64,000 nucleotides of DNA from Parazoarcus communis (GTDB taxonomy: Bacteria > Pseudomonadota > Gammaproteobacteria > Burkholderiales > Rhodocyclaceae): the NCBI RefSeq assembly GCF_003111665.1, contig NZ_CP022188.1, positions 4,650,001 through 4,714,000 of the forward strand, given 5' to 3'. A program made the position numbers and the translations under genes. The notes below the pieces were generated by a model. That model searched no databases. It saw only the letters and a program-made list of their open reading frames with translations, and was not told the origin of the DNA. This document shows positions 27,148 through 37,685 of the stretch, in pieces; position 1 is the first letter of the stretch, and the number at the start of each line of letters is the position of its first letter.

Positions 27148-28251
27148 TCAGCCCCTGGCGTCGCCCCAGCGCAGATCGAAAGTATCGTCGCCCACGTAGG
27201 TGGCGTGACCACTGCGATCGACACAGTACTGGAAGGAAAGAATCTTTTCTTCCACCGTCTGCTCTTCACCCAGTCGGGTGTAGTCAAACAGCACGCTGCG
27301 CTCGACGCGCGACCCCGAACGCAGGTGGCTACCACGGCCAATCCAGGTGGGGCCAATCACCGACACACCCGGCTCAATCCGCACATTGGAGCCGATGTAG
27401 CACGGCCCCACAATCGTGACGCTATCCCACGCAATCGAGGTATTCAGACCCACCCACACGCCGGGCTTGATCTCGCGACCGGGCATCTCCATCTGTGCCA
27501 CTTCGCCGCGCAGCACGCGCTGCAGCACCTCCCAGTAGTCGGTCAGACGGCCGATGTCGATCCAGTTGAAGAAGCGCTTCTGTGCATAGAACGGCACATC
27601 CTGCTCCACCAGCATCGGGAACAGTTCGCTACCGATGTCGAACTCGCGCCCTGGCGGCACAAGGTCGATAACCTGGGGTTCGAAGATATAGATGCCGGTA
27701 CTGGCCAGCGTGGACAGTGCCTCTTCGGGTGCCGGCTTTTCCTGAAAGGCCTTGACCCGACCTTCGTCGTCGGCCACCACCACCCCGTAATTCTTGACCT
27801 GCTCGCGCGGCACGTCGAGCGTGACAACGCTTGCCAGCGCACCCTTGTGCCGGTGCTCGTCCAGCGCAGCGCCAATATCCAGATCGACGATGGCATCGCC
27901 ACACATCACCAACGTGGTTTCGTCAAAAAACCCGCCAAAATCCTGGATCTTGCGCATACCACCAGCCGAACCCATCGGCTTCGGCACAATCTCGCCATGC
28001 TGGCGCGTGCCTTCGTAGGAATAGCCGATCTCCACCCCCCAGCGATGACCATCGCCGAAGTAGTTCTCGATCTTGTAGTGGTTGAACGCCACGTTGATCA
28101 TGATCTCGCGGATCCCGTACTTTGCGAGATGTTCGATCAGGTATTCGAGCACCGGTTTGTTCAGAATCGGCACCATCGGTTTCGGCAGGTCCTTGGTCAG
28201 CGGACGTACCCGCGTGCCCTGGCCTGCGGCCAAAATCATTCCCTTTGCCAT
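27148..28251 (-). CDS. NDP-sugar pyrophosphorylase with left-handed beta-helix domain
   Basis: Nucleotidyltransferase that joins a sugar-1-phosphate to an NTP, of the mannose-1-phosphate guanylyltransferase-like group. The 367-residue protein starts MAKGMILAAGQGTRVRPLTK, with the GXGTRxRPLT nucleotide loop, KPMVPILNKPVLEY and MCGDAIVDLD, then hexapeptide repeats at the C-terminus (VTIVGPCYIGSNVRIEPGVS). Start at 28251; the frame is open far upstream but without family sequence. It lies between two PEP-CTERM genes near the exopolysaccharide operon. The exact sugar is not evident. Confidence 0.85.
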   Translation of the reverse strand: MAKGMILAAGQGTRVRPLTKDLPKPMVPILNKPVLEYLIEHLAKYGIREIMINVAFNHYKIENYFGDGHRWGVEIGYSYEGTRQHGEIVPKPMGSAGGMRKIQDFGGFFDETTLVMCGDAIVDLDIGAALDEHRHKGALASVVTLDVPREQVKNYGVVVADDEGRVKAFQEKPAPEEALSTLASTGIYIFEPQVIDLVPPGREFDIGSELFPMLVEQDVPFYAQKRFFNWIDIGRLTDYWEVLQRVLRGEVAQMEMPGREIKPGVWVGLNTSIAWDSVTIVGPCYIGSNVRIEPGVSVIGPTWIGRGSHLRSGSRVERSVLFDYTRLGEEQTVEEKILSFQYCVDRSGHATYVGDDTFDLRWGDARG

Positions 28252-28464
28252 CAACTGCTCCCTGAAGTGCGGTGCCACCCGCGTGAGTCGCCACAACTGC
28301 GACGCGCCACGCCAGCATCCCGCAACAAATATGCCCCTCTGAACCGCCCGGGGGAAGCCCTGAAGCTCCAAAAAACCGGAGTTCAGGCACAAAAACCATT
28401 CCGGTGTAATGAGAACACGAAACCACGGATCGGGACAAACTGCATAATTTCTGCAACACAACAA

Positions 28465-28486
28465 TGTCGGGATTTTTTACACCCGA
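28465..28486 (+). promoter_or_regulatory. Upstream element TGTCGG-N7-TACA (site 2)
   Basis: TGTCGGGATTTTTTACA at 28465-28481, continuing CCCGA so that TCGGG and CCCGA form an inverted repeat. The core is the same as at 26021-26040, in the same orientation relative to a PEP-CTERM gene, and about 60 bp before a sigma-54 promoter. Confidence 0.7.
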
Positions 28487-28544
28487 AAACTATCCGAAAC
28501 CTCGAGAAGCCCGTATTTCCTTATCATTCATCGGATTGCGTTTA

Positions 28545-28561
28545 TTGGTATGTATTTTGCT
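28545..28561 (+). promoter_or_regulatory. Sigma-54 promoter of PEP-CTERM gene 2
   Basis: GG at 28547-28548, ten bases, GC at 28559-28560, reading TTGGTATGTATTTTGCT. It matches the TTGG and TTTGCT ends of the consensus. It lies about 130 bp before the start codon at 28690, leaving a long 5' leader. Confidence 0.75.
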
Positions 28562-28689
28562 ATCTACAAACGACATAGACTCTGCGTCATGAAATGCTTC
28601 AATGCACAATGTGACAACAGGGCAACAGGATTCAGCCGTACCAAAAAAACCGCAGCGCAATCGACCCAACCGACCTTAAAGGCCAGTCC

Positions 28690-29439
28690 ATGAAAAAATT
28701 TGCAATGCTCGCCACCGCCGTCGTGCTGTCTGCGACCGCCGCGCCTTCGTTCGCCTACACCGTGTCGAACAGCCTCACGGGCAACTTCGCCATCACCGGT
28801 CTCAACGACGGCACCCCCGGCACCTACAACCTTGCTTTCACCGGCCTGAACGGCGACCTCCACCTCGTCGTTCCGACCAGCGGCTCGTACACCGTCTACA
28901 CGGGCGGCTCCGCCACCGTAAACTGGGGCGGCACCGGCTCCCCCATCACGTTGCCCGCCGCACCCGCCGTCGAACTCTTCTCCGGCCTCCTCGGCCTGAG
29001 CAGCGCAACGCCGGGTGACTACAACTTCATGTTCAATTCCGGCGTTTCCGTGCCGCTCGCCACCAACACGTTCTCCGTAGCTTACGACGGCAGCACCTCA
29101 AACGCTGTTATCGCAACGCTCAACTCAATGCTTGGCGGCCCCGTGTTCAGTGACCCCAACGGCAGCGGCGTGCTGAATATTGCCTACAGCCTCTTCACCG
29201 ACGGCTTCACCGTGGCAGTCACCGAAGCCGCAGCAGGCTGGCCCGGCTTTGGCGCACTCCTGGGCGCAATGGATGCCATGGGCTCGCCGGCAACAATCGG
29301 CACGATCGACGGCACCTTTGCACTCGCCGGCGTGACCGCCAACCTCGTCTCCAACGACGTCCCCGAACCCGCCACCCTGGCCCTGCTAGGCCTCGGCCTG
29401 GCTGGTCTCGGCGCCATGCGTCGTCGCAAGCAAGCCTGA
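28690..29439 (+). CDS. PEP-CTERM sorting-domain protein (2)
   Basis: Secreted protein of 249 residues with a signal peptide (MKKFAMLATAVVLSATAAPS, cleaved after SFA), a low-cysteine, Gly/Thr/Ser-rich beta domain, and the C-terminal signal VPEPATLALLGLGLAGLG then MRRRKQA. It is expected to be processed by exosortase and to reach the surface or matrix. It is preceded by the same element-plus-sigma-54 arrangement as the PEP-CTERM gene at 26213, and followed at once by a strong terminator. Confidence 0.93.
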   Translation: MKKFAMLATAVVLSATAAPSFAYTVSNSLTGNFAITGLNDGTPGTYNLAFTGLNGDLHLVVPTSGSYTVYTGGSATVNWGGTGSPITLPAAPAVELFSGLLGLSSATPGDYNFMFNSGVSVPLATNTFSVAYDGSTSNAVIATLNSMLGGPVFSDPNGSGVLNIAYSLFTDGFTVAVTEAAAGWPGFGALLGAMDAMGSPATIGTIDGTFALAGVTANLVSNDVPEPATLALLGLGLAGLGAMRRRKQA

Positions 29440-29460
29440 TCAAGCAGCACTACAATGCAA

Positions 29461-29495
29461 AGCCGGCGCTCCTGCAAGGGAGCGCCGGCTTTTTC
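29461..29495 (+). terminator. Rho-independent terminator after PEP-CTERM gene 2
   Basis: Twelve-base stem AGCCGGCGCTCC (29461-29472) with GGAGCGCCGGCT (29479-29490), loop of six bases, followed by TTTTT. It ends just 17 bp before the next gene start, so that gene needs read-through or a promoter inside this stretch. Confidence 0.92.
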
Positions 29496-29511
29496 TCATT
29501 ACAGTAGCGAT

Positions 29512-29949
29512 ATGTTCGAAAAAATCCTGACTGTCTGTACCGGCAACATCTGCCGCAGCCCGCTGGCCGAATTCCTGCTGCGCGAACACCTCGCAAATGC
29601 AGGTAAAAAGGCCGAGGTCCGCTCCGCAGGCATCGGCGCCCTCATCGGCCACCCCGCAGACGAAACCGCTGCCAGCGTTGCGCTGACACACGGCACGTCG
29701 CTGGAAGGCCACCACGCCCAGCAGATCACCATACAGCTCTGTCGCTGGGCCGATCTCATCCTGGTAATGGAACAGCACCACCTGGACTACGTCACCGACA
29801 TCGACGCCACCGCGCGCGGCAAAACCTTCCTGCTCGGCCACTGGAGCAAGCGCGAGATTCCCGACCCCTACCGCAAAGGGGAAGCCGCGCATCAGCAAGC
29901 CTACGCAGAGATCTCCAGCGCAGTAACAAGCTGGATCTCCAAGCTGTAA
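29512..29949 (+). CDS. wzb: Low-molecular-weight protein-tyrosine phosphatase (Wzb/EpsP type)
   Basis: Phosphatase of 145 residues expected to dephosphorylate the tyrosine-rich tail of the Wzc kinase, cycling it during polysaccharide polymerisation. The active-site loop CTGNICRSP is at residues 9-17, and the general-acid Asp lies in the late IPDPYRKGEAA motif. Start at 29512 (MFEKILTVC); a longer frame to 29455 runs through the terminator. It is on the opposite strand from wzc and about 15.5 kb away from it, beyond the end of the main operon. Confidence 0.92.
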   Translation: MFEKILTVCTGNICRSPLAEFLLREHLANAGKKAEVRSAGIGALIGHPADETAASVALTHGTSLEGHHAQQITIQLCRWADLILVMEQHHLDYVTDIDATARGKTFLLGHWSKREIPDPYRKGEAAHQQAYAEISSAVTSWISKL

Positions 29950-29955
29950 GCCCGC

Positions 29956-31092
29956 TTACTTTGGCGGCTGCAACGCCTTGATGTGGTCGTAACCGCTCAT
30001 CTCAAGAAATCCCTTCCCGGACTTTGCGCCTTTGACCGAAACACCACCTTCCCAGTAATAGCTGAAGGTAGTCTCGAGCCCATTGAACTCGCTCTCTGCT
30101 TTCTCGGGCCGCACCTGAATGACGCCGAAGGGCGTCCTCACATCCCACCCTGCGGGATAACGCACACGGGACCGCTCACTCTGCCAACTGCCAACCGGCA
30201 CCAGTTCAAGATCCGACTCCGCAAGCGGCGTGACCTTTCCGTTACTCTGCAGCGAACCCGCGAGCATTACCCGTCTCGCGGCCTTGTCGAACAGTTCGTA
30301 GATCATCAAGTCAGAACCATCGTCCATCTGCAGCGCAAACCAGTTCCATCCCAAAAGCGTACTGTCGAAGTCGCCCCACTGGTGATCGAACCATACGTCA
30401 CCCTCCACCTCCACGGTCTTCCCGCTCGCATCCCTAACGGTTCCCTTGGCTGCGAGTCGCGGACGTGAGTAGTAATAACTCATACCCGCCTCACCGAAAT
30501 CCAGAATACCCGGCGTTCTGGAGCCCACAGCCCGATGCAGCATCGGCGTACCACGCTCCTGCATCGTCAAGGCCAGCTTCTGCCCCTCAGCATCAACATT
30601 GACAATGTGTTGAGTACCCTCGCTGCTGATTTCCCAATCTGCCTGGCGAAAATTGAATCCCTGCACCGACTCGCCCGTTGGAACGCCTGCAGTACGCATC
30701 GCACGCTCCACACGTTTGCCACTGGCCAGATCCATCAATGAAAAATGCAGCACCGTGTGCCGCACCACACCGCCGCGAAGAAACAGCGTGGCGTGAAAGC
30801 CATAACGCTCGCCACTAGAGCCCGAGAGATGGCCAGTGTAGTACCACCACTCGGTGAGGTCATCGTGCGCGCCCTTATCGGCAGCAAGTGATAGGGGTCG
30901 CAGGGTAGCGGTGCGTTCAGTAACGACAGGATCGCTGTCTTTAATTCGTGGACCAGGCCCCGCGACTGTGGACAAAATCGCATACAACGCGACTGCCAAG
31001 CCGAGAAATAGAACGGTTGCAAAGCGCCAGCAGTAACGCTGCCAGGCATTGCGCCGGATGCGCTCTTTCGTTCGAACTCTCACCACGCACAC
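29956..31092 (-). CDS. AttH / carotenoid 1,2-hydratase-like lipocalin-fold protein
   Basis: Predicted periplasmic or membrane-anchored protein of about 378 residues with one N-terminal helix (FATVLFLGLAVALYAILS) and a two-domain lipocalin-like body as in AttH/CrtC proteins: LTEWWYYTGHLSG near the start, GFHATLFLRGG, then VWFDHQWGDFD and GWNWFALQMDDGSDLMIYEL. The start is uncertain: GTG at 31092 overlaps its own ribosome-binding region, and further GTG codons follow at 31086 and 31083. It begins seven bases after the cmk stop and is the last gene of the polysaccharide operon. Role unknown; a hydrolase or lipid-handling function is only a guess. Confidence 0.8.
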   Translation of the reverse strand: MCVVRVRTKERIRRNAWQRYCWRFATVLFLGLAVALYAILSTVAGPGPRIKDSDPVVTERTATLRPLSLAADKGAHDDLTEWWYYTGHLSGSSGERYGFHATLFLRGGVVRHTVLHFSLMDLASGKRVERAMRTAGVPTGESVQGFNFRQADWEISSEGTQHIVNVDAEGQKLALTMQERGTPMLHRAVGSRTPGILDFGEAGMSYYYSRPRLAAKGTVRDASGKTVEVEGDVWFDHQWGDFDSTLLGWNWFALQMDDGSDLMIYELFDKAARRVMLAGSLQSNGKVTPLAESDLELVPVGSWQSERSRVRYPAGWDVRTPFGVIQVRPEKAESEFNGLETTFSYYWEGGVSVKGAKSGKGFLEMSGYDHIKALQPPK

Positions 31093-31098
31093 CTCAAA

Positions 31099-31782
31099 TC
31101 ACTTCTCATGCCCCAACCCGAATGATCCAAGGATACGGCTTACAACCTCATCGATTCCTAGCGACGATGAATCCACGACGATCGCATCGTCCGCTGCTTT
31201 GAGCGGTGAAACCCCGCGCTCACTATCGAGTCGATCCCTTGACTCAATCTGCTCAGTAATCTCCGCAAGACATGGCGACTGACCAGCCTGAGACAATTGT
31301 TCGTATCTTCGCCGAGCACGCACAGACGCACGCGCCGTCAGAAACACCTTGTAGGGGGCGTCGTAAAAAACAACTGTACCCATGTCGCGACCATCAGCGA
31401 TCAAACCCGGTTTTTTAAAAAAAGAGCGCTGCAACTCAAGCAGAGCGGCCCGCACGGCACCAATTGCCGCTATCCGGGACGCAGCCATACCTGTGCTCTC
31501 AAGTCGGACCTGTGCAGTCGAGTCCATACCATCGACGAGGACCAACATCCCGCCCGATTCCTGTCGCTCCAACACCACGGATGCCGACCTGACATGTTGC
31601 GCAATCGCATCATCATCCGCAGCAAGTAGCCCTGCCTTCTCAACTGACAGCGCAGCAGCCCGATACAGCACTCCAGAATCGAGATAGTGCCAGCCAAGCT
31701 TCTCCGCAATGAGCTTGCTAACTGTGCCCTTACCAACTCCCGATGGGCCATCAATAGTCAGCACGTTGTGGGTCGCTACCAT
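31099..31782 (-). CDS. cmk: Cytidylate kinase
   Basis: Phosphorylates CMP to CDP using ATP. The 227-residue protein has the P-loop TIDGPSGVGKGTVSKLIAEK at the N-terminus, the CMP-binding insert YLDSGVLYRA, and DGRDMGTVVF. It is not next to rpsA, where the housekeeping cmk normally lies, but directly after kdsB in the Kdo part of the operon. Since each Kdo transfer from CMP-Kdo releases CMP, a dedicated recycling role fits; that is inference. Confidence 0.92.
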   Translation of the reverse strand: MVATHNVLTIDGPSGVGKGTVSKLIAEKLGWHYLDSGVLYRAAALSVEKAGLLAADDDAIAQHVRSASVVLERQESGGMLVLVDGMDSTAQVRLESTGMAASRIAAIGAVRAALLELQRSFFKKPGLIADGRDMGTVVFYDAPYKVFLTARASVRARRRYEQLSQAGQSPCLAEITEQIESRDRLDSERGVSPLKAADDAIVVDSSSLGIDEVVSRILGSFGLGHEK

Positions 31783-31824
31783 GAAGCGCTCCTTATGCGT
31801 GGTGCCAGATCATCTCTGCTTAAC

Positions 31825-32607
31825 TCAAACCTTTCCCATCGCAAGCAACCGCGAAACACGTTCAACGTCTGCAGGCGTATCAACTCCGTGAGGCGGCACC
31901 TCAGACCATGGCATTGCACTGATCTTCAGACCAATCCACAGTGCTCTCAATTGCTCGAGCTTCTCCAGCTTCTCAAGTTCGCACATCGGAGCGGCGGTTA
32001 ACGTGCGCAGAACGGAACGCCGATACGCATAGATACCAACATGTCGTAAATAACTGGCGACCGGCCAATCAGTCTCCGGAACATCACGGCAATATGGAAC
32101 GCCTGCCCGCGAAAAGACAATGGCGTTCCCGTTGCAATCCACAGTAAGTTTCACAACGTTCGGATCACGAATCTCAGCAACAGACAAAACCGGCACTGCA
32201 ATCGTGCCCATCGAGAGATCAGCATTCTCCGAACAAAAAGCAGCAAAAGCCTGAAGCAATCGAACCGGCACCAACGGCTCGTCACCCTGCACGTTCAAAA
32301 CAACATCATCCTCACCCCACCCGCATAGAGCGGCAACCTCTTCTGCTCGATCTGTACCGGACTCATGCCTGACGGAAGTCATCATGAACTTGATATCAAA
32401 TGACTCAAGCACTCTGGCGATGCGCTCGTCATCAGTGGCGACAACGATATCCGAAGCCGGCAAAGCCTCACTAACCCTTCTGGCCACGCGAACAATCATT
32501 GGCAGACCAGCAAGGTCAACTAACGGCTTTCCGGGAAGCCTTGAAGAAGCAAACCGGGCTGGAATGACAACCCTAACCGATTTTCTCAAGGAACCAAGTT
32601 CAGACAT
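31825..32607 (-). CDS. kdsB: 3-deoxy-manno-octulosonate cytidylyltransferase
   Basis: Activates Kdo with CTP to CMP-Kdo, the donor for Kdo transferases. The 260-residue protein has VVIPARFASSRLPGKPL near residue 14, the DDERIARVLESFD region, and the substrate-binding NVQGDEPLVP. It is grouped with kdsD, kdsA and cmk on the minus strand, within the exopolysaccharide operon rather than among lipid A genes. Confidence 0.95.
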   Translation of the reverse strand: MSELGSLRKSVRVVIPARFASSRLPGKPLVDLAGLPMIVRVARRVSEALPASDIVVATDDERIARVLESFDIKFMMTSVRHESGTDRAEEVAALCGWGEDDVVLNVQGDEPLVPVRLLQAFAAFCSENADLSMGTIAVPVLSVAEIRDPNVVKLTVDCNGNAIVFSRAGVPYCRDVPETDWPVASYLRHVGIYAYRRSVLRTLTAAPMCELEKLEKLEQLRALWIGLKISAMPWSEVPPHGVDTPADVERVSRLLAMGKV

Positions 32608-32650
32608 GAAATGCCCCTAAAACACGCGAGAATACGAAGAAACGCAAAAG

Positions 32651-33583
32651 TTACTTTTTGAATACCCCGACAACTTCAGCTCCCTCGGAAACCAGCAAGG
32701 TCGTAATCCTCTTGGAATCCATAAGCGCGAGGGCGTCCTCAATCCGAGTACCAACAGACACCATCTGCGGATCGACCGTCATCAGATCACCCGCATTCTT
32801 TGAAAACACCTTGTTCTCAAAAGTCTCAATTGCTCGACGAACGTCACCATCGGTTATAAGTGCCCAACCGCCTCCACGCTTAACAATCGCAACGCCCAAC
32901 CGTGACCGAGTCATTGCGTTAAGGAGTTCAAGCACCCCCGCGGATTCCGGCACGATCGGGAGATTCTCAGACACCATTTCATCTTCTACACGCCGTAGAA
33001 GACGGCGACCGAGAGATCCGCCAGGGTGAAACCGTGCAAAATTCTCTGGTTTGAATCCCCGCGCCTTCATCAACGTAACCGCAAGAGCATCACCCATCGC
33101 CATCGTTACCGTAGTGGACGACGTGGGCGCAAGATTAAGCGGGCACGCCTCTTCATCAACCCCTACGTGCAAATGGCAGTGAGCAGCGCGCGCCAGTGAC
33201 GAAGAGGGATTTCCCGTAAGCGCGATCAGGAAGTTTCCGTTGTCCTTGAGAAAAGGAATGAGCTTGACAACCTCCTCGGTTTCACCCGAGTTCGAGATGG
33301 CCAGAAAGATGTCGTCTGAAGTGACCATACCCAAGTCACCGTGATAAGCCTCCCCTGGATGCATGAAGAAACTCGGTGTGCCCGTACTTGCGAAGGTTGC
33401 AGCCATCTTCTTGCCAACGATCCCGGACTTTCCCATTCCGCAAACGATGAGCTTGCCCTTAGCGACAAGAATCGATCCAACGGCATCAGCAAACCCAGCA
33501 TCAACGCGTTCACCCGCCCGCAGCAGAGACTTTGCCTCCAGTGCAAACACATCACGAGCTGCGCGCAAGAGGTCCTCACTCAT
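32651..33583 (-). CDS. kdsD: Arabinose-5-phosphate isomerase (KdsD/KpsF type)
   Basis: Converts ribulose-5-phosphate to arabinose-5-phosphate, the first step to Kdo. The protein has about 310 residues: a SIS domain (CGMGKSGIVGKKMAATFAST, HPGEAYHGDLGM, NSGETEEV) and two CBS repeats. The C-terminus stops at VVGVFKK, about ten residues before the usual HMHDLLRA-like end of the second CBS motif, so it is slightly shorter than typical; it may still be active because the SIS domain is complete. Start at 33583 (MSEDLL); the frame is open to 33598. Confidence 0.92.
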   Translation of the reverse strand: MSEDLLRAARDVFALEAKSLLRAGERVDAGFADAVGSILVAKGKLIVCGMGKSGIVGKKMAATFASTGTPSFFMHPGEAYHGDLGMVTSDDIFLAISNSGETEEVVKLIPFLKDNGNFLIALTGNPSSSLARAAHCHLHVGVDEEACPLNLAPTSSTTVTMAMGDALAVTLMKARGFKPENFARFHPGGSLGRRLLRRVEDEMVSENLPIVPESAGVLELLNAMTRSRLGVAIVKRGGGWALITDGDVRRAIETFENKVFSKNAGDLMTVDPQMVSVGTRIEDALALMDSKRITTLLVSEGAEVVGVFKK

Positions 33584-33660
33584 ACCTATCCTCACCAAAA
33601 AATAACAACGGTCAAACCACTCACTTGATACAAGCCGCCAGATTAGTCGAGCGCCGACAC

Positions 33661-35725
<2,065 letters not shown>

Positions 35726-35747
35726 GCTTTGCACCAATTCAGTAGGT

Positions 35748-36335
35748 CTAGCACTGGACCCAAAGTCCGGTTTCTTTACACCAATAACGGACCACCTTTG
35801 CCGGAACGCCTACAGCCACAGAGTAGTCCGGGATATCTTTGTTAACTAGAGACATAGCACCGATAACACAATTCTTTCCGACTTTTGCACCAATTATTAC
35901 TACCCCTTCTCCAATCCAGGTTCCCGAACCGACACGTACAGCACCTTTTAGCGAAAGTGGTTGATCGATGATTGGAGTCTTAACATCGTCATACCTATGG
36001 CTATAGTCGGCGATATGTACTCTATCAGCAATTATCACTGAGTCCTCTATAACCACACTATCAATCGCAATTATATGGGAGTCATTTCCGATATACACTC
36101 GATTCCCAATGGACAACAACGGACTATCAACATACCCCTCAATAACCTCTATCCATCCTCCATTATTAATAAAAGTATTACTTCCGACTTCAATCCTTGT
36201 GCTACCACATACTCGTTTTGAACGAAGAATTCGAGAACCAACCCCAAATGATTTGAAAAAGATTGGGTATACAAGAAACTGAAAGAATGTACTTAGTCTA
36301 TTTTTAATCTTAAAAAAAATCCCTATGTCGAACAT
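35748..36335 (-). CDS. Hexapeptide-repeat acyltransferase (WbbJ-like)
   Basis: Probably O-acetylates a sugar of the repeat unit. The 195-residue protein folds as a left-handed beta-helix with repeats such as VYIGNDSHIIAIDSVVIEDS and VIIGAKVGKNCVIGAMS. It has the catalytic His region IADYSHRYDD and the C-terminal VAVGVPAKVVRYW. Start at the ATG at 36335, with GAGG six bases upstream; an in-frame TTG at 36347 overlaps the wzx stop. Acetyl is the usual group, but the donor is not proved. Confidence 0.85.
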   Translation of the reverse strand: MFDIGIFFKIKNRLSTFFQFLVYPIFFKSFGVGSRILRSKRVCGSTRIEVGSNTFINNGGWIEVIEGYVDSPLLSIGNRVYIGNDSHIIAIDSVVIEDSVIIADRVHIADYSHRYDDVKTPIIDQPLSLKGAVRVGSGTWIGEGVVIIGAKVGKNCVIGAMSLVNKDIPDYSVAVGVPAKVVRYWCKETGLWVQC

Positions 36336-36343
36336 AAACAACC

Positions 36344-37648
36344 TCAATGTAGCCCCAAAATATCAAGCAGAGCACTTAACCCCTTTCGAGAAGGATAAGT
36401 TTGTATTCCGAGCAACCGAAGCGAAGCATAAACTTCATACATTTTCTGACCCGCAATACTGACAGACGTTGCAACCGCAGCACCAAGACCTCCATACGAT
36501 GGCACGAGTAAAAGAGCAAGAAACAGGCATATTAAAGCTGAAACAACCATCGAATCTCTAATCACTCGCTCAAATCCATAGGTCACCAAAATTGAACGCG
36601 TTGGCCCGCAAATTATTACTATTAACTGTCCAAAGCACAATACAAGCAATGACCAATAAGCAGAACGGAATTCATTACCGAAAAGCGAAAGAAGATCTCT
36701 ACCGAAAAAAAACAAAATAACAAAAATTAAAATAGAAGCAACCATTAAAGCAGTTGATATTGCAGTGGAAAATGTTTCAATGCTTGAAGAATTTTCACTT
36801 GATCGTAAATTAGCAATCTTTGGCCCTACAATTGCCTCTATTGGTGGCAAGATGAAACCTGGGATTGATATCGATACACGCATGGCCATTGAAAAGATAC
36901 CAACTTCCGCAACAGTCGAGAAATACCCAGTTGCGTACACGCCAATCCAAGGTAAAGACATAAGAAAAAAATTACCAATAAGCATCGAAGACGATGACTT
37001 AAGCAATTTAATCGGTCTGTCTGACTTTGCCGATTCTGGAGCATACTTTGGTGATGATTTCGTCCACAGGCCAATCGATATCAGTGCGGCAAAAGCACAA
37101 GCTATAAAATAAATTCTAGATGTATCACCGTTATCAGTCGGGCAATACAAAAACAGTAGACCTAATGAAAAAATTGGTATCCATAGAGTTAAGATACTTA
37201 CACTCGCTTCAGGCTTAAGTGCGGCCTGAAGAAATGGAACATGTATGTATGCGATCGTAATCATTGGCACCGACAATGCGGCCCAGTAAAGCGAATATTT
37301 AATATCGCTAACAGCTATAAAGCCTAACGTATCAGCAAGGTAAACTAAAGCAATTGTTGCAAAAGAAACAGAAAGGCCAACAAAACCGACACGCAGTATG
37401 ACGTAACGATAGAGAGCGTTTAACTCACACTCTCTATTTTCCTTAATCAAGGGTGATGCCTCACGAACAACTATTTGCTCTAGACCTAATCGGCAAACGG
37501 ACGAGGCGACTGCAACAAAACCGAATGCAATCATATAAAGGCCTGTTTCAGCAGCGCCGAGCAATCGTCCAACAACTATAAAAAAAACGAAATTAGAGAT
37601 CGCGCCCAAAGCTCGCAATAAAAAACCTCGTAGGACGCGCCTTACCAT
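36344..37648 (-). CDS. wzx: Wzx-type polysaccharide flippase
   Basis: Membrane transporter of 434 residues in the MATE/MVF/PST superfamily. It has about 12 hydrophobic helices beginning FLLRALGAISNFVFFIVVGR, with the GLEQIVVREASPL segment typical of PST flippases. It moves undecaprenyl-linked repeat units to the periplasm for Wzy. AT-rich; stop and next gene nearly overlap, so it is in the same operon as its neighbours. Confidence 0.88.
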   Translation of the reverse strand: MVRRVLRGFLLRALGAISNFVFFIVVGRLLGAAETGLYMIAFGFVAVASSVCRLGLEQIVVREASPLIKENRECELNALYRYVILRVGFVGLSVSFATIALVYLADTLGFIAVSDIKYSLYWAALSVPMITIAYIHVPFLQAALKPEASVSILTLWIPIFSLGLLFLYCPTDNGDTSRIYFIACAFAALISIGLWTKSSPKYAPESAKSDRPIKLLKSSSSMLIGNFFLMSLPWIGVYATGYFSTVAEVGIFSMAMRVSISIPGFILPPIEAIVGPKIANLRSSENSSSIETFSTAISTALMVASILIFVILFFFGRDLLSLFGNEFRSAYWSLLVLCFGQLIVIICGPTRSILVTYGFERVIRDSMVVSALICLFLALLLVPSYGGLGAAVATSVSIAGQKMYEVYASLRLLGIQTYPSRKGLSALLDILGLH

Positions 37649-37685
37649 GCTGTAGTGTTCTTTATTCTGCGGATCATCTTATCAA

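Larger units (their letters stand above)
28252..28689 (+). other. Intergenic region upstream of PEP-CTERM gene 2
   Basis: A 438-bp region without a convincing gene. It contains the element at 28465-28486 and the sigma-54 promoter at 28545-28561, both directed to the PEP-CTERM gene at 28690. The part next to 28251 should also carry the promoter of the minus-strand pyrophosphorylase, which I could not identify. Confidence 0.65.
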
